Shown: positions 8,873 to 17,396 of the stretch, in pieces | Position numbering within the stretch: the stretch's first letter is position 1 | How the letters are laid out: every line of letters starts with the position of its first letter | DNA from: an archaeon | GTDB taxonomy: Archaea; Thermoproteota; Nitrososphaeria; Nitrososphaerales; Gagatemarchaeaceae | Assembly: GCA_021819035.1 (NCBI GenBank) | Contig: JAKASL010000002.1 | Span: forward strand, 124,001 to 188,000 | Direction of reading: 5' to 3' | DNA length: 64,000 bases | The notes under the pieces: generated by a model | What the model was told of the DNA's origin: nothing | Database searches by the model: none | The model's input: only the letters and a program-made list of their open reading frames with translations | Program-made: the position numbers and the translations under genes

Positions 8873-8959
8873 TTGTAACTCGGGACGGCTCAGCCTCAGT
8901 CTCTATTTAACGAGTTACGGCGGAGATAGGCGGACATAGAAACCGTTAAGGACACGCTG

Positions 8960-9202
8960 ATGATAAAGGACAGCGAGTCTTGTTTGGACCAGATTTGTCC
9001 TGAATGCCATGTAGGAATACTCCTGTATGACGCCCCCACCAAGAGATTCGGGTGCAAGAAGTGCGGCGCGTTCCTCACCAGAGACCAGCTGTCTGACGCC
9101 AGGTTCAAGGCTAAGATGCCTGAAGAAGACGAAAGGCGCAAGAGGTCGAGGCAGCAGGCGGACTACCTCGAGTGGTGGCTCAGCGGTAACAAGGAGAAAT
9201 AG
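8960..9202 (+). CDS. Small zinc-ribbon protein
   Basis: 80-aa protein with one zinc ribbon: CPEC near residue 13 and CKKC near residue 32, followed by a charged, Arg/Lys/Glu-rich helix ending DYLEWW. The TFIIS/TFB-like ribbon suggests nucleic-acid or protein contacts, but I cannot assign a function. An A+T-rich element (ACATAGAAA) about 25 nt before the ATG could be the promoter. The 3' end abuts the convergent Nudix gene with 1 nt between the stop codons. Confidence 0.8.
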   Translation: MIKDSESCLDQICPECHVGILLYDAPTKRFGCKKCGAFLTRDQLSDARFKAKMPEEDERRKRSRQQADYLEWWLSGNKEK

Positions 9203-9203
9203 A

Positions 9204-9674
9204 CTACAAAGCTTCCGGAGAGGGGACGCCAAGGCGGCCTGGCGGTAGGCCTCGCCCTATCTTGGCGAACTTCTCGGCGCAAGCCCTCATCTGCGGGGTG
9301 GTGTCGAGACGCAGCAGCTCTTCAGGGAGGACCCACCTATAGGCTGACGACTCTGGGTTCAACCTGACGCGCCCCTTGGTCGGTTTCGCGAGGTAGTCGA
9401 CCAGGACGACCTCCTTCCAATCCCCCCTTCCAAACTCGGCGGGCATGTAAGTGACCACGTCGAACACGCCCTCTATCTCGACGTCCAACCCCACCTCCTC
9501 CTTGGTCTCTCTTACAGCCGTCTGCATTGGCGTCTCGCCTTCTTCGACCTTCCCGCCTGGGAAGGCCCAGAGGCCGCGGTTGGGCGCTTGGGCCCTCTTC
9601 ACCACCAGGAGACGGCCCCCCTTGTGGACCAGGGTCCCGGCGCCGAGGACGATCTTCGGCAGCCGCTTCGCCAT
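9204..9674 (-). CDS. Nudix hydrolase (ADP-ribose pyrophosphatase-like)
   Basis: 156-aa Nudix protein that would hydrolyse a nucleoside diphosphate linked to another moiety. The Nudix box is intact: GG-x5-E-x7-REVGEE type, seen as GGKVEEGET followed by RETKEEVG. The preceding LWAFPGG and proline-rich tail fit the ADP-ribose pyrophosphatase/MutT group; the exact substrate cannot be read from the sequence. Start ATG 9674 lies 25 nt from the TTTTAA box at 9697. Confidence 0.9.
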   Translation of the reverse strand: MAKRLPKIVLGAGTLVHKGGRLLVVKRAQAPNRGLWAFPGGKVEEGETPMQTAVRETKEEVGLDVEIEGVFDVVTYMPAEFGRGDWKEVVLVDYLAKPTKGRVRLNPESSAYRWVLPEELLRLDTTPQMRACAEKFAKIGRGLPPGRLGVPSPEAL

Positions 9675-9696
9675 GGGGTGGCGACCTCTGCACCCG

Positions 9697-9702
9697 TTTT
9701 AA
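9697..9702. promoter_or_regulatory. Shared TATA-like box between Nudix and CinA-like genes
   Basis: TTTTAA lies about 25 nt from the Nudix ATG (minus) and about 29 nt from the TTG 9728 start (plus). Both spacings suit leaderless transcripts, so one box may serve both genes. Confidence 0.5.
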
Positions 9703-9727
9703 GGCCTGCCGGCCGGGGAGAGGCGCC

Positions 9728-10540
9728 TTGGTCAGGGTCGAGATGCTTGCCGTTGGGAAGGAGCTGCTCATCGGGAAGACGATGAACTCCAACGCCTTTT
9801 GGATTGGCAGGCGACTGGCGAAGATGGGTTCGATGATCAAAGAGATAACGACCGTGGACGACGACCTGGACGAGATAGGCGCCGCCCTCCTGGCCATAAC
9901 CCGTCGCACGCCTGACTTTCTTGTGGTCGTCGGGGGCCTGGGGCCGACCCCTGACGACATGACGCTCAAGGGGGTTGCCCGAGCCCTGCGCCTTCGGCTC
10001 GCGCCGAGCGAGGAAGCTCTCCGGCTCATCAGGGCGCACTACGCAGCCCGCGGGATGGCTGAGCCTGAGATGACGCCTCCAAGAAAGAAGATGGCAACCC
10101 TCCCGGCAGGGTCGGCGCCCCTGAAGAACGAGGCTGGGACCGCGCCAGGAGTGAGGCTGGTCGCAGGGAGGACGGTGATCTTCTGCCTCCCCGGAGTCCC
10201 CGTAGAGATGCGGTGGATATTCAGGAGGTCGGTCGAACCCGAGATCAGAGGGAAGGTGGGCGTCATATACAGGAGGAACGTCACGATGCGCCTCCTAGGG
10301 GTCCCGGAGTCAGCTCTGGCTCCAGCCCTCGCAACAGAGGTGAAGAGGCACCCAGGGGCGTACATAAAGTCGCATCCAAGGGGAGCGGCTGAGGGGGTTT
10401 CGCGAATCCTGATCGACGTAGTCGTGGCGGGTGCAGACCGGGATAAGGTCGACCAAGAGGGGGAGACGATCATGCTTGAGTTGAAGGCGGCGGTGGCGGC
10501 CCTGGGTGGGACCGTCGGCGCTGTGGAGAGCTCGGCCTAG
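9728..10540 (+). CDS. CinA-like / molybdopterin-binding domain protein (NMN deamidase-related, COG1058)
   Basis: 270-aa protein with the MoaB/CinA-type fold: N-terminus VEMLAVGKELLIGKTMN, then VVVGGLGPTPDDMT and the FCLPGVPVEMRWIF segment. Archaeal stand-alone versions lack the C-terminal NMN deamidase domain, as here, and are thought to act on ADP-ribose or nucleotide damage products by analogy with bacterial CinA; the role is inferred. The TTG start at 9728 is chosen because five residues precede the conserved MLAVGKELL and a TATA-like box lies 29 nt upstream. Head-to-head with a Nudix hydrolase, which fits nucleotide clean-up. Confidence 0.85.
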   Translation: MVRVEMLAVGKELLIGKTMNSNAFWIGRRLAKMGSMIKEITTVDDDLDEIGAALLAITRRTPDFLVVVGGLGPTPDDMTLKGVARALRLRLAPSEEALRLIRAHYAARGMAEPEMTPPRKKMATLPAGSAPLKNEAGTAPGVRLVAGRTVIFCLPGVPVEMRWIFRRSVEPEIRGKVGVIYRRNVTMRLLGVPESALAPALATEVKRHPGAYIKSHPRGAAEGVSRILIDVVVAGADRDKVDQEGETIMLELKAAVAALGGTVGAVESSA

Positions 10541-10549
10541 GGATAGTCC

Positions 10550-11308
10550 ATGGAAGTCACTTTCGTAACGGGGACGGCGGGGTCAGGGAAATCCCTCCTC
10601 ACCGGTGCCCTGAAGAACTGGTACGTCAACAGAGGCGAGGACGCCATTGCGGTCAACCTAGACCCCGGAGTGGTCGAACTCCCTTACGACCCCGATGTGG
10701 ACGTGCGGGACAAGGTCCGCCTCCAGGAGGTGATGCAGGATTACGGCCTCGGCCCCAACGGGGCCCTGATAATGGCGGCGGACCTCACCGCGACGAAGCT
10801 CGCCGAGATTCAGGACGAGATCGACTCGTTCAGGGCCGAGAACGTGATAGTGGACACCCCGGGACAGACTGAGCTCTTCGCCTTCAGGGAGAGCGGGGAG
10901 TTCATAGTGGGTGAGACGAGGGCAGACTCGAAGGTCCTGCTCTTCCTCCTAGACCCACTCCTGGCGAGCACCCCATCCAATTTCCTGTCTCTGGCACTCC
11001 TCTCGGCGTCGGTGGGGCTCAGACTGAAGGTCCCAAAGATAACAGTCCTGACGAAGAGGGACATAGCCAGAGACGGCGTGAAGCGCATCACCGAATGGAG
11101 CAAGGACACCAAGATCTTCGAAGACGCGCTTTCAGCGACCAAAGACGGCGAGCAGTATTCGCTCTACTCAGAGCTTTTCAGGAGCATAAGACGGCTCTCC
11201 TTCGGTACGGACCTCTACCCGGTCTCGTCCACCACACAGGAGGGGATGATAGCCCTCGTGGGGGAGATGACGAGGATAGCGCGCGGCGGCGAAGAGTTCA
11301 CCGACTGA
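10550..11308 (+). CDS. GPN-loop GTPase
   Basis: 252-aa archaeal homologue of eukaryotic Gpn1-3, GTPases linked to RNA polymerase assembly. Walker A is TGTAGSGKSLL, the defining insertion is GLGPNGAL, and the guanine-specificity motif is TKRD. NLDPGVVELPY and VDTPGQTELF are typical switch segments. The gene follows the CinA-like gene by 9 nt, likely in one transcript, and its 3' end overlaps the convergent hydrolase gene by 11 nt. Confidence 0.95.
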   Translation: MEVTFVTGTAGSGKSLLTGALKNWYVNRGEDAIAVNLDPGVVELPYDPDVDVRDKVRLQEVMQDYGLGPNGALIMAADLTATKLAEIQDEIDSFRAENVIVDTPGQTELFAFRESGEFIVGETRADSKVLLFLLDPLLASTPSNFLSLALLSASVGLRLKVPKITVLTKRDIARDGVKRITEWSKDTKIFEDALSATKDGEQYSLYSELFRSIRRLSFGTDLYPVSSTTQEGMIALVGEMTRIARGGEEFTD

Positions 11309-12029
11309 GCGTCGAGAGGAAGGCCTGCAGGATCAGGCCCAGGGCGCCGGGCTTCTCCAGCGGGAGCATGTGCCCCGAGTCCTCCACTAATCGCAGCTCG
11401 GACCCGGGTATGTTCGCGCTGAGGTACCGGGACAAGCTGGGGGGTGTCATCCTGTCCTTGTCTCCGCAGACGACGAGGGTCCTGGCGGAGATCTTCGACA
11501 GACGGGAGCGGACGTCGAACCCCTCGCATGCGAGATAGTCGTTGAGGAAGACGGGCAAGTTGGATATCGAGAGCGCGGTCCGGGCTTCCCTCCCCAGCCC
11601 GAGGTCAATCGCGTTGAAGCTCCAGGGGGTTATCACCCTCTCGATGGTGTCCATGGGCCTGGCCTTCAACCCTTCCAGGATCTTCCGGTTCACTTCGAGC
11701 TTGGCCCCAGTGCTCACCAGGACCAGACCGCCTAGGTCGTCCGGGTGCGCGATGGCGTGCGCCATGGCTATGGCGCCCCCCATGGAGTGGCCGCAGACAG
11801 CGGGCCTCTCGAGGCCGCTCTCGGCTATGAACCCATGCAGGGACTCGACGTAGTTGTCTATGTTCCTGCACGTGATCTCTCCGGCTGGGTGGCCAGGGAG
11901 GTTGACGGCGAACGCTTTCGACCCGCCCGAGAGATACTGCATGGTCCTCCGCCAAAGGAGGTTGTTGCCACCAGCGCCGTGGACCAGCACGACGTCGTAA
12001 GGGGCGTCGTGGGCGGTGAATCCCAGCAC
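11298..12029 (-). CDS. Alpha/beta-fold hydrolase
   Basis: 243-aa serine hydrolase. An oxyanion-hole HGAGGNN follows the first strand, the nucleophile elbow is GHSMGG, the acid is probably the Asp in VCGDKDRMTP, and the His is in DSGHMLPLEKP. There is no signal peptide, so it is cytoplasmic. The substrate is unknown: the fold covers esterases, C-C hydrolases and lactonases. Monocistronic, diverging from the prpB-like gene. Confidence 0.88.
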   Translation of the reverse strand: MLGFTAHDAPYDVVLVHGAGGNNLLWRRTMQYLSGGSKAFAVNLPGHPAGEITCRNIDNYVESLHGFIAESGLERPAVCGHSMGGAIAMAHAIAHPDDLGGLVLVSTGAKLEVNRKILEGLKARPMDTIERVITPWSFNAIDLGLGREARTALSISNLPVFLNDYLACEGFDVRSRLSKISARTLVVCGDKDRMTPPSLSRYLSANIPGSELRLVEDSGHMLPLEKPGALGLILQAFLSTLSR

Positions 12030-12076
12030 AGCTCGGACGCGCCGGCGGGCGGATTTAACACTGGCGCCGAAACTCT

Positions 12077-12085
12077 AAAGGAGGT
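12077..12085 (+). promoter_or_regulatory. Strong Shine-Dalgarno before the PrpB-like gene
   Basis: AAAGGAGGT ends 9 nt before GTG 12095, an ideal anti-16S match that decides the GTG start over the internal ATG at 12113. Most genes nearby look leaderless, so this gene is likely translated from a real leader. An ATTTAAC element about 25 nt further upstream could be the TATA box. Confidence 0.6.
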
Positions 12086-12094
12086 CGCAGAAGC

Positions 12095-13003
12095 GTGGTG
12101 GGTGATCAGGAGATGCCGTCGCAAGCGGACAGCCTGAGGAGGTTGGTTTCTGGTAAGAGGACGGTGGTGGCACCGGGGGTGTTCAGCCCGGCCGTCGCCA
12201 AGCTCGCTGAGAAGTCAGGGTTCAGGGCGATATACTTCTCGGGGGCCGGGTTCTCGAACCTTCTGGCGCTCCCGGACCTCGGGATAACCACCCTCAGCGA
12301 GGTGGCGCAGGCATCGCGCCAGATCACATCAAGGGTCTCAGTCCCGCTCATTGTTGACGCGGACACGGGGTTCGGCGAAGCGCTCAACGTCGCACGGACC
12401 GTCGAGGAGATGGTGACCGCCGGGGTAGCCGCGATCCACATCGAAGACCAGGTCCTCCCGAAGCGCTGTGGGCACCTCGATGGGAAGGAGCTGGTGGACG
12501 CCGACGAGATGGTGAAGAAGCTAGTTTCTGCCAAGGAGGCGGCAGGCGGGAGGCTGATGGTCATCGCCAGGACAGACGCGAGGGGCGTGGAGGGGATGGA
12601 GGGCGCTGTGGAGAGGGCTGCTGCCTACGCGGACGCGGGGGCCGACATGATATTCCCCGAGGCCCTGGAGAGCAAGGAGGAATTCAAAGAGATGAGGCAG
12701 AAGGTCAGAGTACCGCTCATGGCCAACATGACAGAGTTCGGCAAGACGCCATACCTTTCTGCTGCGGAGTTCCAAGCTATGGGATACAACGTGGTCATCT
12801 TCCCGGTGACCGCCTTCAGGGCGGCGATGAAGGCCGTGAAGGTCGCATTCATGGGCCTGAGGGAGAGTGGGACGCAGAAGGGCATGTTGGACTCGCTCAT
12901 GTCCAGGCAAGAGTTCTACGACCTTATCGACTACTACAGGTTTGAGGAGGCCGACGGGAAGGCAATGAAGGCGGCGAGGGAACTGATGGGGCGAAGAAGA
13001 TGA
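12095..13003 (+). CDS. prpB: Isocitrate lyase/PEP mutase family protein, probable 2-methylisocitrate lyase
   Basis: 302-aa TIM-barrel lyase. The family metal and substrate residues are visible in FSGAGFSN, VDADTGFG and HIEDQVLPKRCGH, the last holding the catalytic Cys of the KRCGH motif that separates true lyases from PEP mutases. It would cleave 2-methylisocitrate to succinate and pyruvate. The stop overlaps the next gene's ATG (ATGA), and that gene is a citrate-synthase-family enzyme, so the pair resembles prpB-prpC. Oxaloacetate hydrolase or other ICL-family activity cannot be excluded. Confidence 0.85.
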   Translation: MVGDQEMPSQADSLRRLVSGKRTVVAPGVFSPAVAKLAEKSGFRAIYFSGAGFSNLLALPDLGITTLSEVAQASRQITSRVSVPLIVDADTGFGEALNVARTVEEMVTAGVAAIHIEDQVLPKRCGHLDGKELVDADEMVKKLVSAKEAAGGRLMVIARTDARGVEGMEGAVERAAAYADAGADMIFPEALESKEEFKEMRQKVRVPLMANMTEFGKTPYLSAAEFQAMGYNVVIFPVTAFRAAMKAVKVAFMGLRESGTQKGMLDSLMSRQEFYDLIDYYRFEEADGKAMKAARELMGRRR

Positions 13004-14127
13004 CCGAGCCGGGGGAGACCATCAAGGCGCCTAGAGGCCTGGCCGGTGTGTCTGTCAGCGACACCCGCATTTCGAAGAGCAGCCCCGACGGGGGCCTCGT
13101 CTACAGAGGGTATCCTATAGGCGAGCTGGCGGCCAAGGCGACCTTCGAGGAGACGGCTTACCTTGTGCTCAACGGGAAACTTCCCACGCACGGCGAGTTG
13201 AGGAACTTCGCAGCCGGCCTCGCCGCCCTCTCCAAGGTGGACGCCGAGGTCTTCGGGATCATGAGGTCGCTCGGCCCCGGGTCACACCCCATCGACGTCA
13301 TACGGACCGGCGTATCTGCCCTCGGGAGCATCGACCCGGAGAGGTCCGGGCCCAGGCGGCAGCGCTCCATCGAGTCAAAGATGGCTGTCCTGGCGGCCAA
13401 CAGCCGCAGGGTCCCCGCAGGGGGGGCGCCCAGGCTCCCCGGGGAAGGGCAGGGGTTCGCAGACGCCCTCCTTTCGATGCTGACTCCGAGAGAGGCGACC
13501 AAGTTCGAGCGATGGGTCTTCGAGCGTGTGTTGATTTTCTACATGGAGCACGACATGAACGCGTCGACATTCACGGTCAGGGTCGTGGCGTCGACGCTTG
13601 CAGATCCCTACGCCGCCGCCTCGGCAGGTCTGGCTTCGCTGAAGGGGCCGCTCCATGGCGGGGCCAACGAGGCCGCCATGGACATGCTCCTGCAGGTCGA
13701 TGACCCCGGCAACGCAAAGGAGTTCGTGGGCTCTGCAGTCAAACAGGGGAAGAAGCTGATGGGGTTCGGTCACAGGGTCTACAAGAAATTCGACCCCCGG
13801 GCAAGGCTGTGCAAGCAGTACCTTAGGGAGATGGTCCAGAAGCGCGGGGGAGACGACGGCATCTACAGGGTCTGCGATGCGGTCGAGATGGAGATGTGGG
13901 AGAGGAAGAGGATACCTCCGAACCTGGACTACTACGCGGCCCCTATATTCTACCTGCTTGGGATCGAGATTCCCCTCTACACCCCTATCTTCGCGGCGAG
14001 CAGGGTCTTCGGCTGGATGGCCCACTATAACGAGCAGACGGAGGAGAACAAGCTGATCCGACCTGACTCGACTTACGTCGGGCCGACTGGGTTGACCTAC
14101 AAGCCGATCGGCGAAAGAGAGCCCTAG
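13000..14127 (+). CDS. prpC: Citrate synthase / 2-methylcitrate synthase
   Basis: 375-aa type I citrate synthase family enzyme condensing oxaloacetate with acetyl-CoA or propionyl-CoA. Active-site histidines are in LKGPLHGGAN and GFGHRVYKKFDPRA; the catalytic Asp lies in the C-terminal region. The short N-terminus fits archaeal enzymes that accept both acyl-CoAs. Pairing with prpB favours methylcitrate synthase, but if no other citrate synthase exists in the genome this one may also serve the TCA cycle. Overlaps prpB by 4 nt and the convergent meaB by 4 nt. Confidence 0.9.
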   Translation: MTEPGETIKAPRGLAGVSVSDTRISKSSPDGGLVYRGYPIGELAAKATFEETAYLVLNGKLPTHGELRNFAAGLAALSKVDAEVFGIMRSLGPGSHPIDVIRTGVSALGSIDPERSGPRRQRSIESKMAVLAANSRRVPAGGAPRLPGEGQGFADALLSMLTPREATKFERWVFERVLIFYMEHDMNASTFTVRVVASTLADPYAAASAGLASLKGPLHGGANEAAMDMLLQVDDPGNAKEFVGSAVKQGKKLMGFGHRVYKKFDPRARLCKQYLREMVQKRGGDDGIYRVCDAVEMEMWERKRIPPNLDYYAAPIFYLLGIEIPLYTPIFAASRVFGWMAHYNEQTEENKLIRPDSTYVGPTGLTYKPIGEREP

Positions 14128-15119
14128 CGGGCCAGGCGCTCGGCGGCGGCTTCGACGCTCAGCCTCCCTGCCATGACCTGCTCCGCCAGCTTCCCGGCCT
14201 TGGCCTCGGAGACCGAAGCGAGCTTGGCCAGGACCGCCCCCCGGGCTGTCTCGACTATCATCCCGCGGATCCCCCTCAACCTGAGCCCGGAGTCCCCAGA
14301 TGCGAACTTTGACCTGGCCACGTCTATGGTGCTCTGAAGGGCCTCGACCCCTTCACCCGAGAGGGCTGAGACCTTCAGCACTGGCGGGGAGCGGGCCCCG
14401 CCGCGGAAGAGCGAAAGGAGGTTCACGACCATGGCGTCGGCCCCCTCGAGCTCCGCCTTGTTCACCACGTAGACGTCTCCCACTTCCATCAGCCCGGCCT
14501 TCGAAGCCTGGACCCCGTCGCCTAGCCCGGGCATGATGACCACCACGACAGCATGGGAGACTCCGATGACCTCGATGTCCGACTGGCCTATGCCTACCGT
14601 CTCGAGGAACACGATGTCGAACCCTGCCGCGTCCATCAGCCTGATGGCCTGGGACGTGGCTCTGGACAGACCACCGGTCCAACCTCTGGACGCCATGCTG
14701 CGAATGAACACCCCCATGTCTCCGGTATGCTTCGTCATCCGTATCCTGTCCCCGAGGAGCGCGCCGCCGGTGAACGGGCTGCTGGGGTCCACGGCGACGA
14801 CCCCCACTCTGAGCCCCAGGGTGCGGTATGACTCGATGAGGCGGTCCACTAGGGTGCTCTTGCCTGTCCCGGGCGGGCCCGTGACGCCGACCACGAACGC
14901 CCTGCCTGGGACGCCCAGCCGCGCCAGAATCTCTGAGGCGCGCTCCGGGTCGTCTTCCGCCACGGTGATCGCCTTCGCGAGAGCGGCTCTGTCTCCCCTC
15001 CGGACGGCCGCAGCGAGCTTCGCGTATTTTGATGCCGTGGCAGCTCCGTCGGCCGGGGCACTTTTATCGGTTCGAAGGGGATTCTTTATCTCTGGGCGGC
15101 GGGCGGTCCCACCTGCCAT
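14124..15119 (-). CDS. meaB: Methylmalonyl-CoA mutase-associated GTPase (MeaB/ArgK family)
   Basis: 331-aa G3E GTPase that guards B12 loading and reactivation of methylmalonyl-CoA mutase. Walker A is GPPGTGKSTL; VAVDPSSPF, FLETVGIGQSD and the VVNKAE specificity motif follow. The N-terminal ~30 residues before KYAKLAAAVRRGD are not conserved, but no in-frame start exists nearer to the domain, so ATG 15119 is retained. That ATG shares the palindrome CATG with the mutase ATG on the other strand. Adjacent to both mutase subunits, matching its role. Confidence 0.93.
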   Translation of the reverse strand: MAGGTARRPEIKNPLRTDKSAPADGAATASKYAKLAAAVRRGDRAALAKAITVAEDDPERASEILARLGVPGRAFVVGVTGPPGTGKSTLVDRLIESYRTLGLRVGVVAVDPSSPFTGGALLGDRIRMTKHTGDMGVFIRSMASRGWTGGLSRATSQAIRLMDAAGFDIVFLETVGIGQSDIEVIGVSHAVVVVIMPGLGDGVQASKAGLMEVGDVYVVNKAELEGADAMVVNLLSLFRGGARSPPVLKVSALSGEGVEALQSTIDVARSKFASGDSGLRLRGIRGMIVETARGAVLAKLASVSEAKAGKLAEQVMAGRLSVEAAAERLAR

Positions 15120-16875
15120 GCTGAGAGGAGGGAAGGACCCCTACTGGGGTAAGAAGGCGAGGTCCGTGGCCGAGGGGCGCTCGAGAAAGGGGACCCTCTA
15201 CGACGCCAAAGCGATGGAACAGGTCAGAGAGGGGGTGAAGCAGTGGGAGAAGACGGTCTACAAAGAGTGGACAGACGATCGCCCGGAGGGAGGGAGAGAG
15301 GTCCAGACGGCGTCCGGGATACCTGTCAAACCGCTATACACACCGGCCGACGTTGCCGACGCTGACTACTCCAGTCAGGGGTTCCCTGGAGTCTACCCAT
15401 TCCTCAGGGGGGTCTATCCGGACATGTACAGAGGGCGGCTCTGGACCATGAGGATGTTCTCAGGGTTCGGCACCCCGGAGGACACCAACAGGAGGCTGAA
15501 GATGCTGCTCGACCACGGGGAGACAGGGCTCAGCATCGCCTTCGACATGCCCACCCTCTACGGCTACGACTGCGACCATGAGAGGGCGCACGGCGAGGTG
15601 GGGAGGTGCGGGGTCAACGTCTCGTCGCTCAGGGACATGGAAGTGATCTTCCGCGGCATCCCCCTCGGGGAGGTCAGCACGTCGATGACAATCAACGCGC
15701 CGGCCACGGTCCTCACTGCCATGTACGCAGGGGTGGCAAAGAAGCAGGGGGTCCCTATGTCCCGGCTCAGGGGGACGGTACAGGCGGACATGCTCAAAGA
15801 GTACATCGCACAGAAGGAGTGGGCCTACCCCCCAGAGGCTCACCTAAGGCTCGTCAGGGACCTGATGGTGTTCGCCACCAAGGAGATGCCACTCTGGAAC
15901 TACATCAGTATCAGCGGCTACCACATCAGGGAAGCGGGCTCCAGCGCCGTCCAAGAACTGGCATTCACGCTCGCAGACGGGTTCGGGTACGTGGACCTCG
16001 GCTTGGAGGCCGGGCTGAAGGTGGAGCAGTTCGCCCCGCGCCTGAGCTTCTTCTTCAACTCGACCATGGACTTCTTCGAGGAGATAGCAAAGTTCAGGGC
16101 GGCGAGGAGGATATGGGCGACCGTCCTCAGGGAGAAGTATGGCGTGAAAGACGAGAGGAGCCTGCACATGAGGTTCCATACGCAGACGTCTGGCGCGTCC
16201 TTGACCTGGCAGCAGCCGCTCAACAACGTCGTGAGGACGGCCATCGAAGCGCTGGCGGCGGTCCTGGGAGGGACTCAGTCCCTGCACACCAACTCCTACG
16301 ACGAGGCCTGGGCGCTCCCCACCGAGCAGGCCGCGGAGGTGGCGCTTCGGACCCAGCAGGTCATCGCCGAGGAGACCGGGGTGCCCAAGGTGATCGACCC
16401 GCTCGGGGGCTCATACTATGTCGAGTGGCTCACGGAGCAGCTGGAGGAGGATGCGTACAGGTACTTCGACAGGATAGATGCGGCAGGGGGGCTCCTGAAG
16501 GCTGTCAAGACCGGTTACCTCCAGCGCGAGATAGCGGAGAACTCCTACAGGCTGTCCAAGAGGGTCGAGGAGGGGAAGGACCTGGTGGTAGGGGTGAACA
16601 AGTACGCGAAACTGGAGAAGGAGCCAATAGACACGCTGAAGATAGACTTCCGGGCCCAGAGGGCGCAGGCGAAGCGCCTTGCCGCGGTCAAGAGGGAGAG
16701 GGACGAGGCCAAGGTGAGGGCAGCCCTGGCGAAGTTGGAGAAGGCATTCGAAAACGACGACGCGAACGCCATGTACCCGATGCTGGGGGCGGTGATGCGC
16801 TACGCGACCCTCGGAGAGGTGATGGGAGTCGGCCGGAAGGTCTGGGGCTCATACAAAGAACCCATGCTGCTATAG
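15118..16875 (+). CDS. Methylmalonyl-CoA mutase, large (catalytic) subunit
   Basis: 585-aa catalytic barrel domain of the B12-dependent mutase interconverting succinyl-CoA and (R)-methylmalonyl-CoA. Typical segments: FPYTRG equivalent (GVYPFLRGVYPDMYRGRLWTM, split over residues ~100-120), GLSIAFDMPTLYGYD, RFHTQTSGASLTWQQP and LHTNSYDEAWALPTE. It lacks the cobalamin domain, which is supplied by the next gene, as in other archaea. Start ATG 15118 lies about 31 nt after a TTTATC element (15085-15090); a longer upstream frame is only antisense of meaB. An internal ATG at 15214 is a less likely start. Confidence 0.95.
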   Translation: MLRGGKDPYWGKKARSVAEGRSRKGTLYDAKAMEQVREGVKQWEKTVYKEWTDDRPEGGREVQTASGIPVKPLYTPADVADADYSSQGFPGVYPFLRGVYPDMYRGRLWTMRMFSGFGTPEDTNRRLKMLLDHGETGLSIAFDMPTLYGYDCDHERAHGEVGRCGVNVSSLRDMEVIFRGIPLGEVSTSMTINAPATVLTAMYAGVAKKQGVPMSRLRGTVQADMLKEYIAQKEWAYPPEAHLRLVRDLMVFATKEMPLWNYISISGYHIREAGSSAVQELAFTLADGFGYVDLGLEAGLKVEQFAPRLSFFFNSTMDFFEEIAKFRAARRIWATVLREKYGVKDERSLHMRFHTQTSGASLTWQQPLNNVVRTAIEALAAVLGGTQSLHTNSYDEAWALPTEQAAEVALRTQQVIAEETGVPKVIDPLGGSYYVEWLTEQLEEDAYRYFDRIDAAGGLLKAVKTGYLQREIAENSYRLSKRVEEGKDLVVGVNKYAKLEKEPIDTLKIDFRAQRAQAKRLAAVKRERDEAKVRAALAKLEKAFENDDANAMYPMLGAVMRYATLGEVMGVGRKVWGSYKEPMLL

Positions 16876-16952
16876 GAGGCGCAGGGGACCCAGCTGAGAG
16901 CCGCCCGCCCGGGAGGGCGGAGCTGCAAAAGGTTTTGAATCCCTTCGGTCAC

Positions 16953-17396
16953 GTGAAAACCAGCTTGCCGAGGAAAGCCGCGGCCCTCCAGAAGAAGATC
17001 AGGATACTGGTCGCCAAACCCGGGCTCGACGGCCATGACAGGGGCGCCCTGGTCCTCGCCCGGGCGTTCAGGGACGCGGGGATGGAGGTGATCTACAGCG
17101 GGCTGCTGCCGTCCCCGGAGCAGGTCGCCCAGATGGCGGTGGACGAGGACGTAGACGTGGTGGCCCTGTCTCTCCTCAACGGCGCTCACATGACGACCTT
17201 CCCGAAAGTGAAGAAGTTCCTGGAAAAGAAAGGAGGCGAGAGAATCGTCGTGGTCGGAGGGGGCATAATCCCAGAGGAGGACAAACCGAAGCTGCGGAGG
17301 TTAGGGATAACGGGTTTGTACGGCCCTGGAAGCTCGTTTGAGGAGATAGTGGAGCATGTGAGAAGCCGCGTCAGCAAGGAGAGGTGGAAGGATTAG
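16953..17396 (+). CDS. Methylmalonyl-CoA mutase, small cobalamin-binding subunit
   Basis: 147-aa B12-binding domain partner of the upstream catalytic subunit. The base-off/His-on signature DxHxxG is present in KPGLDGHDRGA, with the downstream SLLNGAH and VVVGGGIIP strands that cradle the nucleotide tail. GTG 16953 is chosen because KKIRILVAKPG follows at the right distance; TTG 16935 or 16965 are alternatives. The stop codon is directly followed by the acyl-CoA dehydrogenase ATG, so the three genes are one operon. Confidence 0.93.
   Translation: MKTSLPRKAAALQKKIRILVAKPGLDGHDRGALVLARAFRDAGMEVIYSGLLPSPEQVAQMAVDEDVDVVALSLLNGAHMTTFPKVKKFLEKKGGERIVVVGGGIIPEEDKPKLRRLGITGLYGPGSSFEEIVEHVRSRVSKERWKD

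Noticed and set aside
14533-15117. Extension of the mutase frame upstream of ATG 15118
   Set aside because: Fully antisense to meaB, whose GTPase motifs are intact.
15606-16952. Long plus-strand open frame inside the mutase large-subunit gene
   Set aside because: It is an Arg/Gly/His-rich shadow of the G+C-rich coding frame; only its last part (from 16953) is the real cobalamin subunit.
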